Of a stretch of DNA of 64,000 nt, positions 22,276-39,226 are shown in pieces (the stretch's first letter is position 1; every line of letters starts with the position of its first letter). The stretch lies in contig CM056385.1 in NCBI GenBank assembly GCA_029718625.1, positions 26,794,273 through 26,858,272 of the forward strand. Reading direction: 5' to 3'. A program made the position numbers and the translations under genes. Below the pieces are notes generated by a model that worked only from the letters and a program-made list of their open reading frames with translations, made no database searches and was not told where the DNA came from. The stretch is from Synaphobranchus kaupii. Its lineage: Eukaryota > Chordata > Actinopteri > Anguilliformes > Synaphobranchidae.

Positions 22276-25030
22276 ACCCCATCACACGCACGTGCACACA
22301 CATACAGACTCACGCACACACACACACACACTGCCCCATGGCACACACGTACACACATACACACACTGCCCCATCGCACGCATGCACACACATATACACA
22401 CACACTGCCCCCTAACCACCCCTTCACACACTCCCACACACACACACACACATGCACACACCCCGCACAGTGCAAGAAAGTGAAGAATTTAAATTGTTTT
22501 TGTAAATGGGTTTGTACAGAAAACTACACCTTTCCTGTTTCTGACTCACACTTCATACTTTTTTTAGTTTAAGCTAGTAACTCCAGTGTTTTTTTGGTAT
22601 AACGCTGCATGGGCCTGATGTGATTTGATGTGTTCTCACTGCTGATCTATGTTCCTCTATAGTGGACATTCTCCTCTTCAGCTCTCCGCTGGTCTATGAG
22701 AAAAACAAGGTGAGTGTTGCCAGTCACGCCGTTTGTTTCCTAATGGTTTCACTGGCCCTCTTTCGTGATGGTGTACGTAGCACTGACATGTACCCAAACC
22801 GGTCTCTTAGCTGCCCTGTACAGCAGTGCAGAGTGGAATGGATTAGCTTCTCTAATGGCCCATGTCCCACAGTGTGAGGTCTCGGGTTTGAATCCCACTT
22901 GGTGTTCTACCATTTACCAAACCCGTCCAAAGCTGAACTGGTCAGGAGTCAAGCTCGTACCCCGCCCAGCAGTCCTGCTGTATGTTTCCCAGTTTAGCGG
23001 GGTTGACTGAGTTCTAAGCCCTGCGTGTGCCCTCGAGCCTACAGGACACGCGTTTGTTTTCGCTGGAATCCAGAAGTGTAGTCGCCACTTTTCCCACTAG
23101 TATTGAATTGGTCTGAATTCATTTTAATTTGTTCGTTTATTTGACTGGGACAATACAAATTAATTACATTTCTGTAAGTGTGCCAGAGTTAGCCAGAGAG
23201 GCAAATTTTCATCTGTAGTCCCTGGGCTTTGGACTGTGGGAGGAAGCTGGAGTACCCAGAGGAAACCCACACGTACACGGGGAGAACATGCAAACTCCAC
23301 ACAGGGAGGGGCAGTGTGTTCCGTCCCGGTTCAGACTCTGATCCTGTACGGAACACAAACGGACCTCCGAACCTGTCCGGTCCCATCGTGTCCACTCAGA
23401 AGCGTGTTGGCGCTGCTCAGGCAGGGGTGTGTTACAGAAGAAACACTCGCCATCTCCGCCGTTTGATTAACGCCATCTCCGCCGTTTGATTAACGCCATC
23501 TCCGCCGTTTGATTAACGCCATCTCCGCCGTTTGATTAACGCCATCTCCGCCGCTTGATTAACGCCATCTCCACCCCTTGATTAACGCCATCTCCACCCC
23601 TTGATTAACGCCATCTCCACCGCTTGATTAACGCCATCTCCACCCCTTGATTAACGCCATCTCCACCCCTTGATTAACGCCATCTCCACCCCTTGATTAA
23701 CGCCATCTCCACCCCTTGATTAACGCCATCTCCACCGTTTGATTAACGCCATCTCCACCCCTTGATTAAAGCCATCTCCACCGCTTGATTAACGCCATCT
23801 CCACCCCTTGATTAACGCCATCTCCACCGCTTGATTAACGCCATCTCCACCGCTTGATTAACGCCATCTCCACCGCTTGATTAACGCCATCTCCACCGCT
23901 TGATTAACGCCATCTCCACCCCTTGATTAACGCCATCTCCACCCCTTGATTAACGCCATCTCCACCCCTTGATTAACGCCATCTCCACCCCTTGATTAAC
24001 GCCATCTCCACCGTTTGATTAACGCCATCTCCACCCCTTGATTAAAGCCATCTCCACCGCTTGATTAACGCCATCTCCACCCCTTGATTAACGCCATCTC
24101 CACCGCTTGATTAACGCCATCTCCACCGCTTGATTAACGCCATCTCCACCGCTTGATTAACGCCATCTCCACCGCTTGATTAACGCCATCTCCACCGCTT
24201 GATTAACGCCATCTCCACCCCTTGATTAACGCCATCTCCACCGCTTGATTAACGCCATCTCCACTGCTTGATTAACGCCATCTCCACCCCTTGATTAACG
24301 CCATCTCCACCGCTTGATTAACGCCATCTCCACCGCTTGATTAACGCCATCTCCACCGCTTGATTAACGCCATCTCCACCGCTTGATTAACGCCATCTCC
24401 ACCGCTTGATTAACGCCATCTCCACCGCTTGATTAACGCCATCTCCACCCCTTGATTAACGCCATCTCCACCGCTTGATTAACGCCATCTCCACTGCTTG
24501 ATTAACGCCATCTCCACCGCTTGATTAACGCCATCTCCACCGCTTGATTAACGCCATCTCCACAGTCTTGACTAAATACTCTCCTGTGTGTGTTTCCCCC
24601 CCACCCTCCAGACCCAGATTGACCATTACCTGGGCATCATGCGCACTCAGGTGGACACCACACTCGCAAAGTAAGGCCCCGTCGTCTATCTGTCTCTTCT
24701 CTGCAGCAGAACAGGGTTCCTGGTCTTTAGAATGTACCGGAAACTGGCTGTACCTCCTGGGGTTGGGGGGGCTTGCATCAATAGTGATACATTTAAAAAA
24801 GGGTTCAGATTTCAGTAAATGTTGATAAACAGGCTGCTAGGTTATGGCATAGCCTCTTTGGGAAGATACAAACTGTTACGCAAAATTAATTATAGGGTAA
24901 TATAATTATGTAAAGTAGCATAATAACAGTAGTAATAATAATGTTGTATTATAATGAGTGGTCTTTTCGTCTTTTCGCTAGGCTACAAGAAAAGCTTCCC
25001 GGAGCTGTGAGACGCAGCAAAGCTGAATGA
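7851..25030 (+). CDS. rtn3: Reticulon 3, long isoform, 3' part (7 exons, N-terminal exon outside window)
   Basis: Reticulons are ER-membrane proteins that shape tubules; long RTN3 also acts as an ER-phagy receptor (family knowledge). Seven exons join in phase: 7851-10142, 19254-19461, 19788-19926, 22014-22083, 22663-22709, 24612-24670 and 24982-25030, giving about 953 codons before TGA. The reticulon-homology exon lengths 208/139/70/47/59 match the family pattern. The choice of RTN3 over RTN1/2/4 rests on the C-terminal half ([52 protein letters not shown]). It also rests on three RTN3-type islands in the long exon ([36 protein letters not shown]). The protein ends RRSKAE, a dilysine-like tail resembling the usual reticulon KKxAE. 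The 5' exon(s) are upstream of base 1, or in the first 7.8 kb but not recognised. Human long RTN3 is about 1030 aa, so roughly 80 residues are missing. Confidence 0.92.
10570..11388. mobile_element. TTAA-flanked inverted-repeat element (819 bp)
   Basis: It begins TTAAAGGGGCTATATGTAA (10570-10588) and ends with TTACATATAGCCCCTTTAA (11370-11388), an inverse match at 18 of 19 positions. TTAA at both outer ends fits a piggyBac-type target site. The interior has no transposase frame, so it is a non-autonomous copy. Confidence 0.7.
14787..16284. repeat. Minisatellite, 48-bp unit, about 31 copies
   Basis: The unit reads roughly GGCCGGCACAGGGAAGGAGT followed by a purine-rich GCAGAGAGAGGGAGAGC, then TAATGAGGGAT. 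Copies differ by single substitutions (gaa/gca, ggc/gtc), with two 2-bp deletion variants (near 15330 and 16200). Because 48 is a multiple of 3, long artificial frames arise on both strands (511 and 344 codons). It lies wholly inside an rtn3 intron. Confidence 0.95.
17010..17140. repeat. Dispersed repeat, copy of the 31.5-32.0 kb element
   Basis: Shares GAGGCCAAGTTACA, CAAACAATATTGGC, AAGCTCTATTCCAAAG and TTGGCCCTGT with the reverse complement of 31860-32030. Confidence 0.6.
17140..17300 (+). repeat. SINE head fragment followed by GT-rich tandem repeat
   Basis: CACGGTGGTGCTGTGGTTAG followed by CACCTCACAGCAAGAAGGT matches the tRNA-like head of a common fish repeat. After it, an AATGTCAGTCC...GAGAGGGTGTGTG segment occurs twice. 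Confidence 0.5.
18400..18466. repeat. Perfect-type hairpin, 33-bp arms, 1-nt spacer
   Basis: Arm 18400-18432 and arm 18434-18466 are inverse complements with a single mismatch; TGACAACGTTA marks the outer end. Confidence 0.9.
18472..18624. mobile_element. Palindromic MITE-like repeat
   Basis: CTGCTGCCAGAAATACAGTA at the left is mirrored by TACTGCATATCTGGCATCAG at the right. TAGATATGGATGGAT and GTTCTCCTGA have inverse partners further in. Related segments occur at 18602-18730/32755-32885 (opposite orientation) and 47822-47858. Confidence 0.65.
18910..19122. mobile_element. Tc1-type transposon terminal fragment
   Basis: Ends CAGGGGTGCCAATAATAGTG followed by GAGGGCACTGTA, the typical terminus of fish Tc1-like elements; an inverse TTGCCACAATAATTGTGGCA lies near 18910. 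No transposase remains. Confidence 0.6.
19254..19461 (+). CDS. rtn3: rtn3 reticulon-homology exon 1 (208 nt)
   Basis: CAG|TG acceptor at 19253/19254 and AA|GTGAGC donor at 19461/19462. The split Val codon joins the phase-1 donor of the giant exon. It encodes the start of the reticulon homology domain (RELVYWRDP...) and the first long hydrophobic hairpin ([20 protein letters not shown] onward), ending in the family motif [13 protein letters not shown]...GHPFK. The 208-nt length equals that of other vertebrate reticulons. Confidence 0.95.
19788..19926 (+). CDS. rtn3: rtn3 reticulon-homology exon 2 (139 nt, 66-residue loop)
   Basis: Acceptor CCCTCAG|GG at 19787/19788 and donor AAG|GTCTGT at 19926/19927. 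It encodes the hydrophilic loop between the two hydrophobic hairpins, ending [15 protein letters not shown]. The start ([14 protein letters not shown]) departs from the AYLDVDITLS of mammalian RTN3, but the spacing is kept. A (GT)n microsatellite begins about 55 bp past the donor. Confidence 0.94.
19983..20020. repeat. (GT)n microsatellite
   Basis: Uninterrupted GT run of about 19 units. Confidence 0.95.
21463..21756. mobile_element. hAT-like MITE with an inserted SINE tail
   Basis: Termini CAGGGGTGTCAAACTCCGGT and the inverse complement of ACTGGAGTTTGACACCCCTG match in 19 of 20 positions. Flanking octamers GTGTACGG (21455-21462) and GTGTAAGA (21757-21764) agree at 6 of 8 sites, as an aged 8-bp target duplication would. 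A common fish repeat tail (TTTAGCAGACGCTTTTATCC...) sits inside at about 21583-21645. Confidence 0.75.
22014..22083 (+). CDS. rtn3: rtn3 reticulon-homology exon 3 (70 nt)
   Basis: Acceptor TTTCAG|CTGG at 22013/22014 and donor TGG|GTAAGA at 22083/22084. It encodes [20 protein letters not shown], the start of the second hydrophobic hairpin. Length and phase are canonical. A CA-rich microsatellite block starts about 50 bp downstream. Confidence 0.94.
22135..22465. repeat. CA-rich compound microsatellite
   Basis: (CA)n runs are interrupted by repeated CTGCCCCATCGCACAC segments and a pure (AC)n core near 22226-22266. It produces spurious frames on both strands. Confidence 0.9.
22663..22709 (+). 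CDS. rtn3: rtn3 reticulon-homology exon 4 (47 nt)
   Basis: Acceptor CTATAG|TGG at 22662/22663 and donor AAG|GTGAGT at 22709/22710. It encodes the end of the second hairpin, [15 protein letters not shown]. The last part matches the RTN3-specific VYEKYK segment, unlike the VYxxHQ of RTN1/RTN2/RTN4. Confidence 0.93.
22710..24611 (+). other. rtn3: rtn3 intron with SINE fragments and the 23-bp minisatellite
   Basis: 22820-22960 carries a B-box-like GGTTTGAATCC in a SINE-like segment. 23225-23310 is the reverse complement of a widespread fish repeat (GGGAGAACATGCAAACTCCA). 23449-24564 is a minisatellite. Confidence 0.7.
23449..24564. repeat. Minisatellite, 23-bp unit, about 48 copies, with higher-order duplications
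   Basis: The unit GCCATCTCCACCGCTTGATT + AAC varies mainly at ACC(C/G)C(C/T)TTG. A rare AAAGCC variant occurs at 23768 and 24044, exactly 276 bp (12 units) apart. A CCACTGC variant occurs at 24261 and 24491, 230 bp (10 units) apart, which indicates block duplications. The array ends 47 bp before the acceptor of the rtn3 59-nt exon. Confidence 0.95.
24612..24670 (+). CDS. rtn3: rtn3 reticulon-homology exon 5 (59 nt)
   Basis: Acceptor CCCTCCAG|AC at 24611/24612 and donor AAA|GTAAGG at 24670/24671. It encodes [20 protein letters not shown]. The acceptor lies only 47 bp after the last unit of the 23-bp minisatellite. Confidence 0.93.
24982..25030 (+). CDS. rtn3: rtn3 last coding exon and stop
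   Basis: Acceptor CGCTAG|GCT at 24981/24982. It encodes [15 protein letters not shown] and stops at TGA 25028-25030. Lys at -3 with Arg at -5 and -6 gives a dilysine-like ER-retrieval tail, whereas the family norm is Lys-rich. Confidence 0.93.
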
Positions 25031-27390
25031 AGGACTCCTCTGCCCCCGCCCCCCCCACCAAGAAAACCCCACCGGCACACCCCTCCCCCTTCCCCCCCCA
25101 GCCCCAATGACTGTTTCCTAACTTGGCCCCACCCCTGTTACCTACCCTTCTGCACATAAACAGCTACAGAAATCCAGCTGATATCCATTAAACCGCATAC
25201 CTTACAAACCACTCACTTTTGCAACAGCCATCGATGAATGGTAGCTTTGGAGCGGGGCACGCTAATACATGCGTGCACGTATGCACGGTGAGCCAAGCTC
25301 CGTCAACTCCGGGTTACATTTTGGCCAAAAAAAAAAGTCTAATTTCCCTTGATTTCCCGAGGCGTACATTGAAAGATTTCAATTGCAAATGTTTGTTGCC
25401 AGAACACGGTACAAGGAACTATTATTCTCCACCCTAAAGTACTTTGCGTATGCAGTCCCTCTCCTTGATACTGATACCCAGCCAGCTGCCGTGTACCTCA
25501 CCTCACCCGAGACGGGTCGTCGCGGTTACCTCGTTTAACTGCTGTGCACTGAAACATTCCCACGAGCAACACGTGTCAGCTGACTGGAACGATGGTTCAA
25601 AAAGCTAAGCTAACATAGCGTTTGACTGCAGCTGAACCTGCAGTTATACTTTGGTCTAGTTCACCCGAGCTTTACCCATTTTTGTTTGATGTGTTCATGT
25701 GTAATGTGTTAATATGCGTAGGAGTGCGTCACTGCTTTCCACTGTACAAACAACACACTTTCTTTTCCCTGCTCTGAATTTTTCTGTCTACCTGCTTGTT
25801 TTAATTGCACGTCATCCACAAATATATTTATTATTATTATTGAGCTAGCTGCTGTGATTCCCCTGTTCTCCAGCAGTGCTTACACAGAGACTAAGCAGGA
25901 TTGGATCAGTCCGCTCTTGGGACAGGAAACCACGGCTTTGCGGACCCTAGATTAGGTACAGGCACATTCTGTCAAACCACTGACTTTTATTCACCGATCA
26001 AAAAGTTTTCCTTTAATATGAGAATGCGGCGATTGGTCAAAATCAGTGAGTCAGCGACCATATATGGCAGCCCCAGGGTTAATAAGAGTTCGGACGGGCT
26101 GTGGTGTATTCACACATTGGTGCTGAAGGGGAATTAAACAAGCAGCTCAATCGAATGAGGCTGCTTCGTTCTTGTTTGCCACCAGTGCAAGCATACGTCC
26201 GTCTGTCTTAAGCGTTTTATGTTGACCCTAGGAGGTCTCCCACCATGTTCTCTGAACTCCCTGGCACAATGTGAACCCCAGAGATGTGTTATATAGGGCG
26301 GTGGAACGTTCTTCGTCACGTTGTTCCGGTTTACCACGGTAACCATAGTAACGACATCCTTCCGATTTCTTGGCGGGCCCTTTGCTATGGGTCCTGTTCC
26401 CTGGGCCAGACCTTGCTGTCCACTACAGAGGCGCTAGCGTTATCCACTCAGTGGCTGTAGGGGGCAGCAACAGCGTGAGACGACTAGAGAGGAACCAGAA
26501 GGTCGCAGGTTCCAGCCCCGGTGGGGGAGTCGCAATGAGTACCGACACCGCTGTCATACCCATGGTCCAGGTTCCGATCCGAAACCGCCTTGTTAAATAT
26601 CCAGAAGCATAAATGGATAGTGTGTGAAATATAGTGGATGTAAACTCCCCTCCATTAAAGTTAATCTGTTAAGCATTTAAAGAATATGTGACTTTTTTTT
26701 AAATGGCCATCACCGGTCGGCTGTAGTCCAGCTGTGCTGTTGAGAGATGCACACTGGATGGTGTCTGACCGCTTTGTAAAATCATCTCAGTGCACAAGTC
26801 TGTAACTGCTGTATTTATCCCTGTAACGCGGCCAGAACATTCCCAGCACACCTTCACTTCCCTACGTCCTTGCAGAGGTGGGCAAACGACACGTTTTAAT
26901 GTGCGTGCACACTGAGCTAAAATGGCGAAGGAGCATCTGGTCCTTACTGAGCATGCACACACACACACACGCATGTACACACAGCATCTGGTATCTGTGT
27001 ATTCAAACAGACCTCAACAGAAACTTGCAAGTCTTAGTGTCTATGAGCTTTAGATTCTGCTACAGCCAGCAGAATATCGAGATGTCTGCGTTGGTGTTAC
27101 AAAGGCAAAAATGTCTCTCTTTTTTTCTTTTTTTTTAACTGGAAAACTAATTTGTGCTCTACCATTGTGATGTTCAATGATTTGTTCATCTTTTATCTAA
27201 GGGGGTGGGGCTTATTTTTTGATTGGATACATTTGTCTAGTCTTTCTTTTTTTCAGGGCAACTAGGTGTACTAAAATATGTGCTGTTTGTGGCGTCTTCA
27301 CTACATGTTGGACAGATTTGGAATAAAAGTTTTAGTGAGAAAAAATGTGGTTCCTGTGCTGACGTGAAAGTGATATTAATAAATAATAAA
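25031..27390 (+). other. rtn3: Probable rtn3 3'UTR
   Basis: No coding exon follows the rtn3 stop. A C-rich stretch (25040-25110) comes first. The first AATAAA hexamer I find is at 27322-27327, with two more at 27378-27383 and 27385-27390; the weaker ATTAAA occurs at 25187 and near 26653. A 3'UTR of about 2.3 kb is plausible, but the end is inferred from hexamers only. A tRNA-derived SINE relic near 26440-26560 and a CA run near 26955-26975 lie inside. Confidence 0.45.
26440..26560 (+). repeat. tRNA-derived SINE relic
   Basis: CTCAGTGGCTGTAGG (A-box-like) followed by GGAACCAGAAGGTCGCAGGT and TTCCAGCCCCGG (degenerate B box). Confidence 0.4.
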
Positions 27391-28107
27391 ATTCAAACAA
27401 TGTTCAAAAGATGTTTGGTGGTGTATTTTTGTGCACTTGTTTTTCCTCAATTTAGTAAAAGAAAACTTTGTAAAGGCTGTTTGGTCTTAAAATGTGACCA
27501 CTGTTTTTAACGTGGGTTTGTGGTACAGAACGGTGGAAAACTTCAGCAGAAAACAGAAGGAAAGGGGCTGTTAAGCACTGTTCTAGTGCGTGGATGGACC
27601 CCACATTCCTGTATCGAATCTGGACCATGTGAGTGCCAACTGCAGGGTAATCTGCAGGGTAATGCTTAATGCTCGATTGATGCTAGAATCACCCAGTGAA
27701 GGAGTTTCAGCTAGCCAGGATGACAGCGGCTCATTGCACGCCAGCGACCACTGCTGGTCGAGTGAGTAACTGCAAGTCCACATGTTGAGCTGTATGTGAA
27801 GATTCTTCCTCCAACTCATTGCTATGTGAGCCTGACCTGCAAACTGCCATAAGAAGCAGCAGCTGGAAAGTTGTGAAGATCTACAATCTATAAAATCTAG
27901 ACCGTTGATCAAATTATCAGAACTTTCACACTTGTGATCATAGATTACCTTGAGGGAACATTAAACCTAGGGAGCCATCTTGATGCGCCATACATAATCT
28001 GGATGTTTAAACAGAAGTAAAAGAAGCCCCTTAAAAAGGAAACGCATTTGGTTAAAATTTTGCTCTTTCTATGCCCCGCAGTCTACCACCTCTAAACGTA
28101 AATTTTT

Positions 28108-28605
28108 TTAACCCTCATATTATGTTCTGGGTCAATTTGTCCCGATTCAATGTTTGACATCTCAAGAACTATAGTTAGCCTTATTTCTTCATCTTGACAC
28201 TTGATTATTCCTAGTTTCTTGGGATTAAACATTAAACATGCCATGAACATAATGCTGTTTTCAAAAGTCATGTACCAACTTTGTGTACAAAAGTGTTGTT
28301 TGAGGTCATTTGTGGGGGAGCTGTATAAAATTTAAGAAAATATACAATCTTAGTTTTTATCTCTGGTTTTTGTGGGTACTTTCCCACACAGCTTTTAAAC
28401 TTCACAAGGCTCTAAAATGAGAGCATCAGCACATATTTTAAATATTTAGGGATAAAAGGCTAGTCAATTGGGAGACACACAAAAGGTGACACAAAGTGTC
28501 CAGATTTTTCTATTACAATAGTTTTGTCTCAGTCTAAACTTTTGTGATCAATTTGACCCCAAACATAAAAGGCATCATAACATGTCAACATAATATGAGG
28601 GTTAA
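28108..28605. mobile_element. TTAA-flanked piggyBac-type MITE (498 bp)
   Basis: Termini TTAACCCTCATATTATGTT (28108 onward) and AACATAATATGAGGGTTAA (to 28605) are exact inverse complements over 19 bp including TTAA. GGGTCAATTTG near the left end has a TCAATTTGACCCC partner near the right end. There is no transposase. Confidence 0.8.
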
Positions 28606-28989
28606 TCGTAACTATGTACTCAGAAATAGAATATTTATACCCGTGAACTCATCTGTGATCTGAACTAAGAAACCAGGTCTGTTGCGTTCTCTTCTCACTC
28701 ACACAGATTTTCTCTGGTTTCTGTAATCTGTATATAACGTGGACTGGCTGATGCAGTGGACTCACTGAGCAGCAATAGCCATCCAGATGGTATAGGGATC
28801 AGTGAACCTGTGCTGTGTCTGCAGCATTGTGCAGTCTCCTCTGGGCCCATGGACACCTTTCTGCCTGAACATGAATGGAAATGATGCATTGCAGTTAAAA
28901 AAAGGGAGATGCAGGCATCTGCAAAAGCAGCAACATACTGGGAAGGCAACAGACAACTCTGAGGTCTCAACGAACAAGTGGGTGTGGAC

Positions 28990-29105
28990 CGCACACACAC
29001 ATGCGCATACACACGCACGCATACATGCATACGCACACATGCTCACACACACACACACACACACATGCGCACACACGCATACACATATACACGCACACAC
29101 ATATA
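28990..29105. repeat. CA/CG-rich microsatellite
   Basis: Alternating ACACAC/GCAT/ACGC repeats with pure (CA)n near 29046-29065. Confidence 0.85.
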
Positions 29106-30049
29106 CTCTCTCTTCCTGTATTTCAGAGTCTTGAGTATTGTACATGTATTATCAAACTCATTTTGGTGTAATATGAAGATCAGATCATTCTGAAAGTGTT
29201 GCCGACATGCAGGCACATATTTACTATTATATTTATATTATATATATATGTCCACTAGCCTCCTTTGCCAAACAGTTAGTCCGGAAAAGGAAACGCCGTC
29301 ATTTTCAGGGAAGGTGGTTCTCTGAACCGGTGAAGCCTGGGCTGGGAAACAGTTTACAGAGCAAATCTGTTTTCTGTGGCCCAGCCCTCATTTAAATGCA
29401 GATTAACACACTCTTTTAGCACATTTAAAAAAAGACTGCATGTACAATGGAGCCTAACAAGTGCGGTGTTTTATTCATTTGGATGTCAATGGAAAGTGCT
29501 CAACATACTGTACCACCCCCGCCCCCCTCCCAAACCCCAATCACAAGTCGCCACCAGCTCCTCACCCACATGTCGGGAGCCACCCAAATAAATATTAAAG
29601 GCCTACACACATATTTATAGTGTTTCTGAGTTTTTCATTATCATCCTGGAGCTTTCTAACTGTGTTCCATACTGATTCCAGCCAAAAAATTGCAATTTTG
29701 GTCAAAGTATGCATATTTTAGGGTTTAAATGCAATTTTTCCGAGCTCTTAGAAAAATTATTTTCCATGTGACATTACGTCTGTTTTTGCATAATTTTGGG
29801 ATGACTTTGCTAAATATAAACCTCTGAGCCTGCCTAATCTGCCTCTTTAAGACTGAGGGGATGGGGCTCTGGGGGTGGGGTTAGGGACTACAAAAAAGCT
29901 ATGTTAGTGCTCTTTGCTAACATTATGTGGGCATTTTAGATACGGAAACCAGGAAGAGAACGCCAATGCGTGTCCGCCTTTAATAATCTGTGAAGCATCT
30001 CTAGTTGGGAGTGGCCAGGGTGAGCTGCGGGGGGAATAAAAGTGGTTTT

Positions 30050-36504
<6,455 letters not shown>

Positions 36505-39125
36505 TACTGTATAATATGGTATTAAATAGCGCAGAGCATTCCGTGTTTGTCAGGTTACCGGAAGCAGGGCTTTTAAAACCACTGAGAAAGGCATTTATAA
36601 AACAAGCACTCATAAACCCTTCGCTGTTTCTACTGTACCGAATACCCCTCCCACTGTCTGCCCGGCGCAGGAGACAAGTTAACTTTTTTTTTTACATCGA
36701 CAGGCTACTGTTTTAGGTCGGGTTCAAGAGCGGCGTTCAAAACAACAGGACTGCAACTATATTGTTTGCAGTTAGCTAAACTGGCCTCCTGGCGTGATTT
36801 GTAATGCTCGTGTTAGCGTTGGGAGCCGAGCTAGGGGCCCCTGGGGCTCCTCAAGGGGCTCCTGGGTAAATTTAAAGGGACAGTCACACCTTTGGCACAG
36901 AGACAAGCTTAGCTTGGGGGCCAAATATTTTGAAGCAAAATGTTTAGATAGTCGTTATTAGCCTATTATTATTATTGTTGTAGTTGTTGTTGAACTTAGT
37001 AGTAGTAGCTAGTAGCTACAATCTGTCATGCATTTCTTAATTCATTTAAATTACGGTTAGGTTATTTTTACTTTCAATAAACAATATTCTGTTCTTTTAT
37101 TTTAAATTGGCACAATTATTTATTTCACGTTGTGAACAAACGGGCAGAATTTAGGCTACTGCCTCATCTTTAGAAGAGACGGTGTTTCACACAGACTAGC
37201 TACTGCCGAATCAAACACATTTTATGACAAATTAGAAAAACATAGCCTATTTAATTAAAACAAATCAAGTGTTTGTAGCTACCTTACCGATAAATCAGCT
37301 ACTTATATCAATTTAAATACATTCATTTAATAGCCGTCTTATAGGGATACAGGGCTAGAATAACATCCGTGTCATACTATAATTGCACAATGCTTTATGA
37401 TACGTCCTATAGTGCAACAGTGGAGCTGGCGATCTTGAACAAGTAGCCTAAAATAAATTATATAAATAGATAATGCACGTTGTTGACTTCTGAAGATTAT
37501 CTGAAGTGTAGCCTCTGATTTGTCCTGAATATTTCAAACACTGGTAAATAACGCAACTGCCAGTATAATCGCTTATATAGTTTACGAAATAATTGAACTT
37601 CTAAGAGACAAGTGTTACATAAAGGGAAATCTTCCTATGCGGAAATGGTTCCTGCACATGCTCAGATGAAATCTAAACTGGGCTTTTCAGAAAACTGGGA
37701 CGTTGAATGCATCCAAACCAAACACTGAAAAGAGAAACAGAAACGCCCAAACATGCGACAAAATTAAATTAGCTCCAGCGAAATAAGTTTGTACCCAGAG
37801 GACAATTGTTTGCTCTCGCTTTAATGCGAGCAAGTGTAATCTATTGGGCCCCCTTTAATTTACGTGGATCGTGATCAAGAAAATCGCGTGAGATCTGTAG
37901 CTGTACACTTGCTTACAGTGTTTTTCTGAAGGTTGTTCGTTTTTTCAAGTCAATTCACCGCCGTAATTTACATTATTTTATTTAAAAATATATAGAATAA
38001 TAAATTCTAACTTTAAAATAAGGTCATCACATGAATGAAAATTACGGCAGAGCTGAACATGATCCCAATTCCACCTCATACCAAGAAAAGAAAAAAACAA
38101 GGAAGAAAACCTGTTTCACCGATGTCTTAGTAGCTACTGTCTGACTCGAATCTGTTCATTTCTAGTCACGGTTAACGCAATGAACCCCTTTGAGCCCGCT
38201 TGCTTGTTATTTGCATTTGTTGATAAATTTATTGTAGGAGAGGATTCATTTACTTCATATTTTTACAATAGGCCGACTCTTCATGTTTTCATCCTAGTTC
38301 AACGTGAGCTCTGATATTGGGTCCAATAATTGAAATGTTTAATGTTCTGTGCATTTCATATTAGGCCTATACATTTATTGAAACAATTAGTGACTGTAAT
38401 TTTAAAAGATTTTCTTTTTTCTCGATAGCAAAAAGTAATTTGTACAAAAAAATCATCACTGTGGCTGTTGCAGCACGCCACTAAAGCTTGCATTTTGAAT
38501 CATCCTAGATGTATTTACACTAGTTTTTGCTGTAAATAATGTATTATCAAATGTATAATAATGCATTATAAACTGTGTGCTATTGTGAAGCACTATTTAA
38601 TCATAGCTGTGTTCAGGTCACTTGTTAACTGTAATATTTGCTTGGTCATGCTTAAGTCTCTCATGAATGGTAGAATGAACATGGTGTCTGGATTACACTT
38701 TAATTTTGCAGACAGTTGCTGTAATTCTTTAAGCCATGAATGGTCATTTTCAGCAGTCATTAAATAACTTGAGTAATGCCATGACACAGCAATATAATAT
38801 TTTACTCTCATGTTTAAGACCTTCTTACAGCTTGCCCTGGTTGTAATTACTTGTACGCAGTGCCTCTAGTCAAAACCATCTGTGTTTAATACCTTATATC
38901 TAGATGAGTTGTGCAAGAACTGATTGGTGATTATCAATATACAGTAGTTACTGCCTTTTACTGCACCTTCACTTGAGACCGCATGGTTTGACACAAAACA
39001 AAAACTAGACTGAAAAATATAAAGTTATGAAATGGTGAGCATCCAGTCTGAAGCTGTTATTGGGCAGGTGAGTTCACGTCAGTGTGCATGGTGCAGTGGC
39101 TCAGAACTGGGATAACCAGAAGGTT

Positions 39126-39226
39126 CCCTTATGGAAAAAAATATACTGCAGTATATTGTAAATATATCAAAATTATCGTCACAATATATTTAAAATATAC
39201 TGCAGTATATTACATTTCCATAAGGG
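39126..39226. mobile_element. 101-bp foldback element inserted in a SINE-like sequence
   Basis: CCCTTATGGAAA (39126-39137) and TTTCCATAAGGG (39215-39226) are exact inverse complements, and ATATACTGCAGTATATT occurs in both arms. Host text on either side (GTGCAGTGGCTCAGAACTGG before, GGTTTAATTCCCAAGTAC after) reads as one tRNA-derived SINE split in two. Confidence 0.8.

Larger units (their letters stand above)
27391..30049. other. rtn3/zfta intergenic (convergent) region
   Basis: No gene recognised. It holds the TTAA element (28108-28605), CA/CG-rich microsatellite (28990-29105) and a C-rich patch (29513-29530). TTTATT at 29470-29475 is a minus-strand AATAAA that could serve zfta. A GGGG-rich patch near 29858-29885 is unexplained. 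Confidence 0.6.

Noticed and set aside
22069..22572. Cys/Val- and His/Thr-rich small proteins in CA/GT repeats (also near 20000, 28980, 30600, 31200, 40100)
   Set aside because: Pure dinucleotide-repeat translations without any family signal.
23449..24564. Regular short repeats that superficially look like a CRISPR array
   Set aside because: Units are directly abutting 23-mers without unique spacers, in a vertebrate intron; it is a minisatellite.
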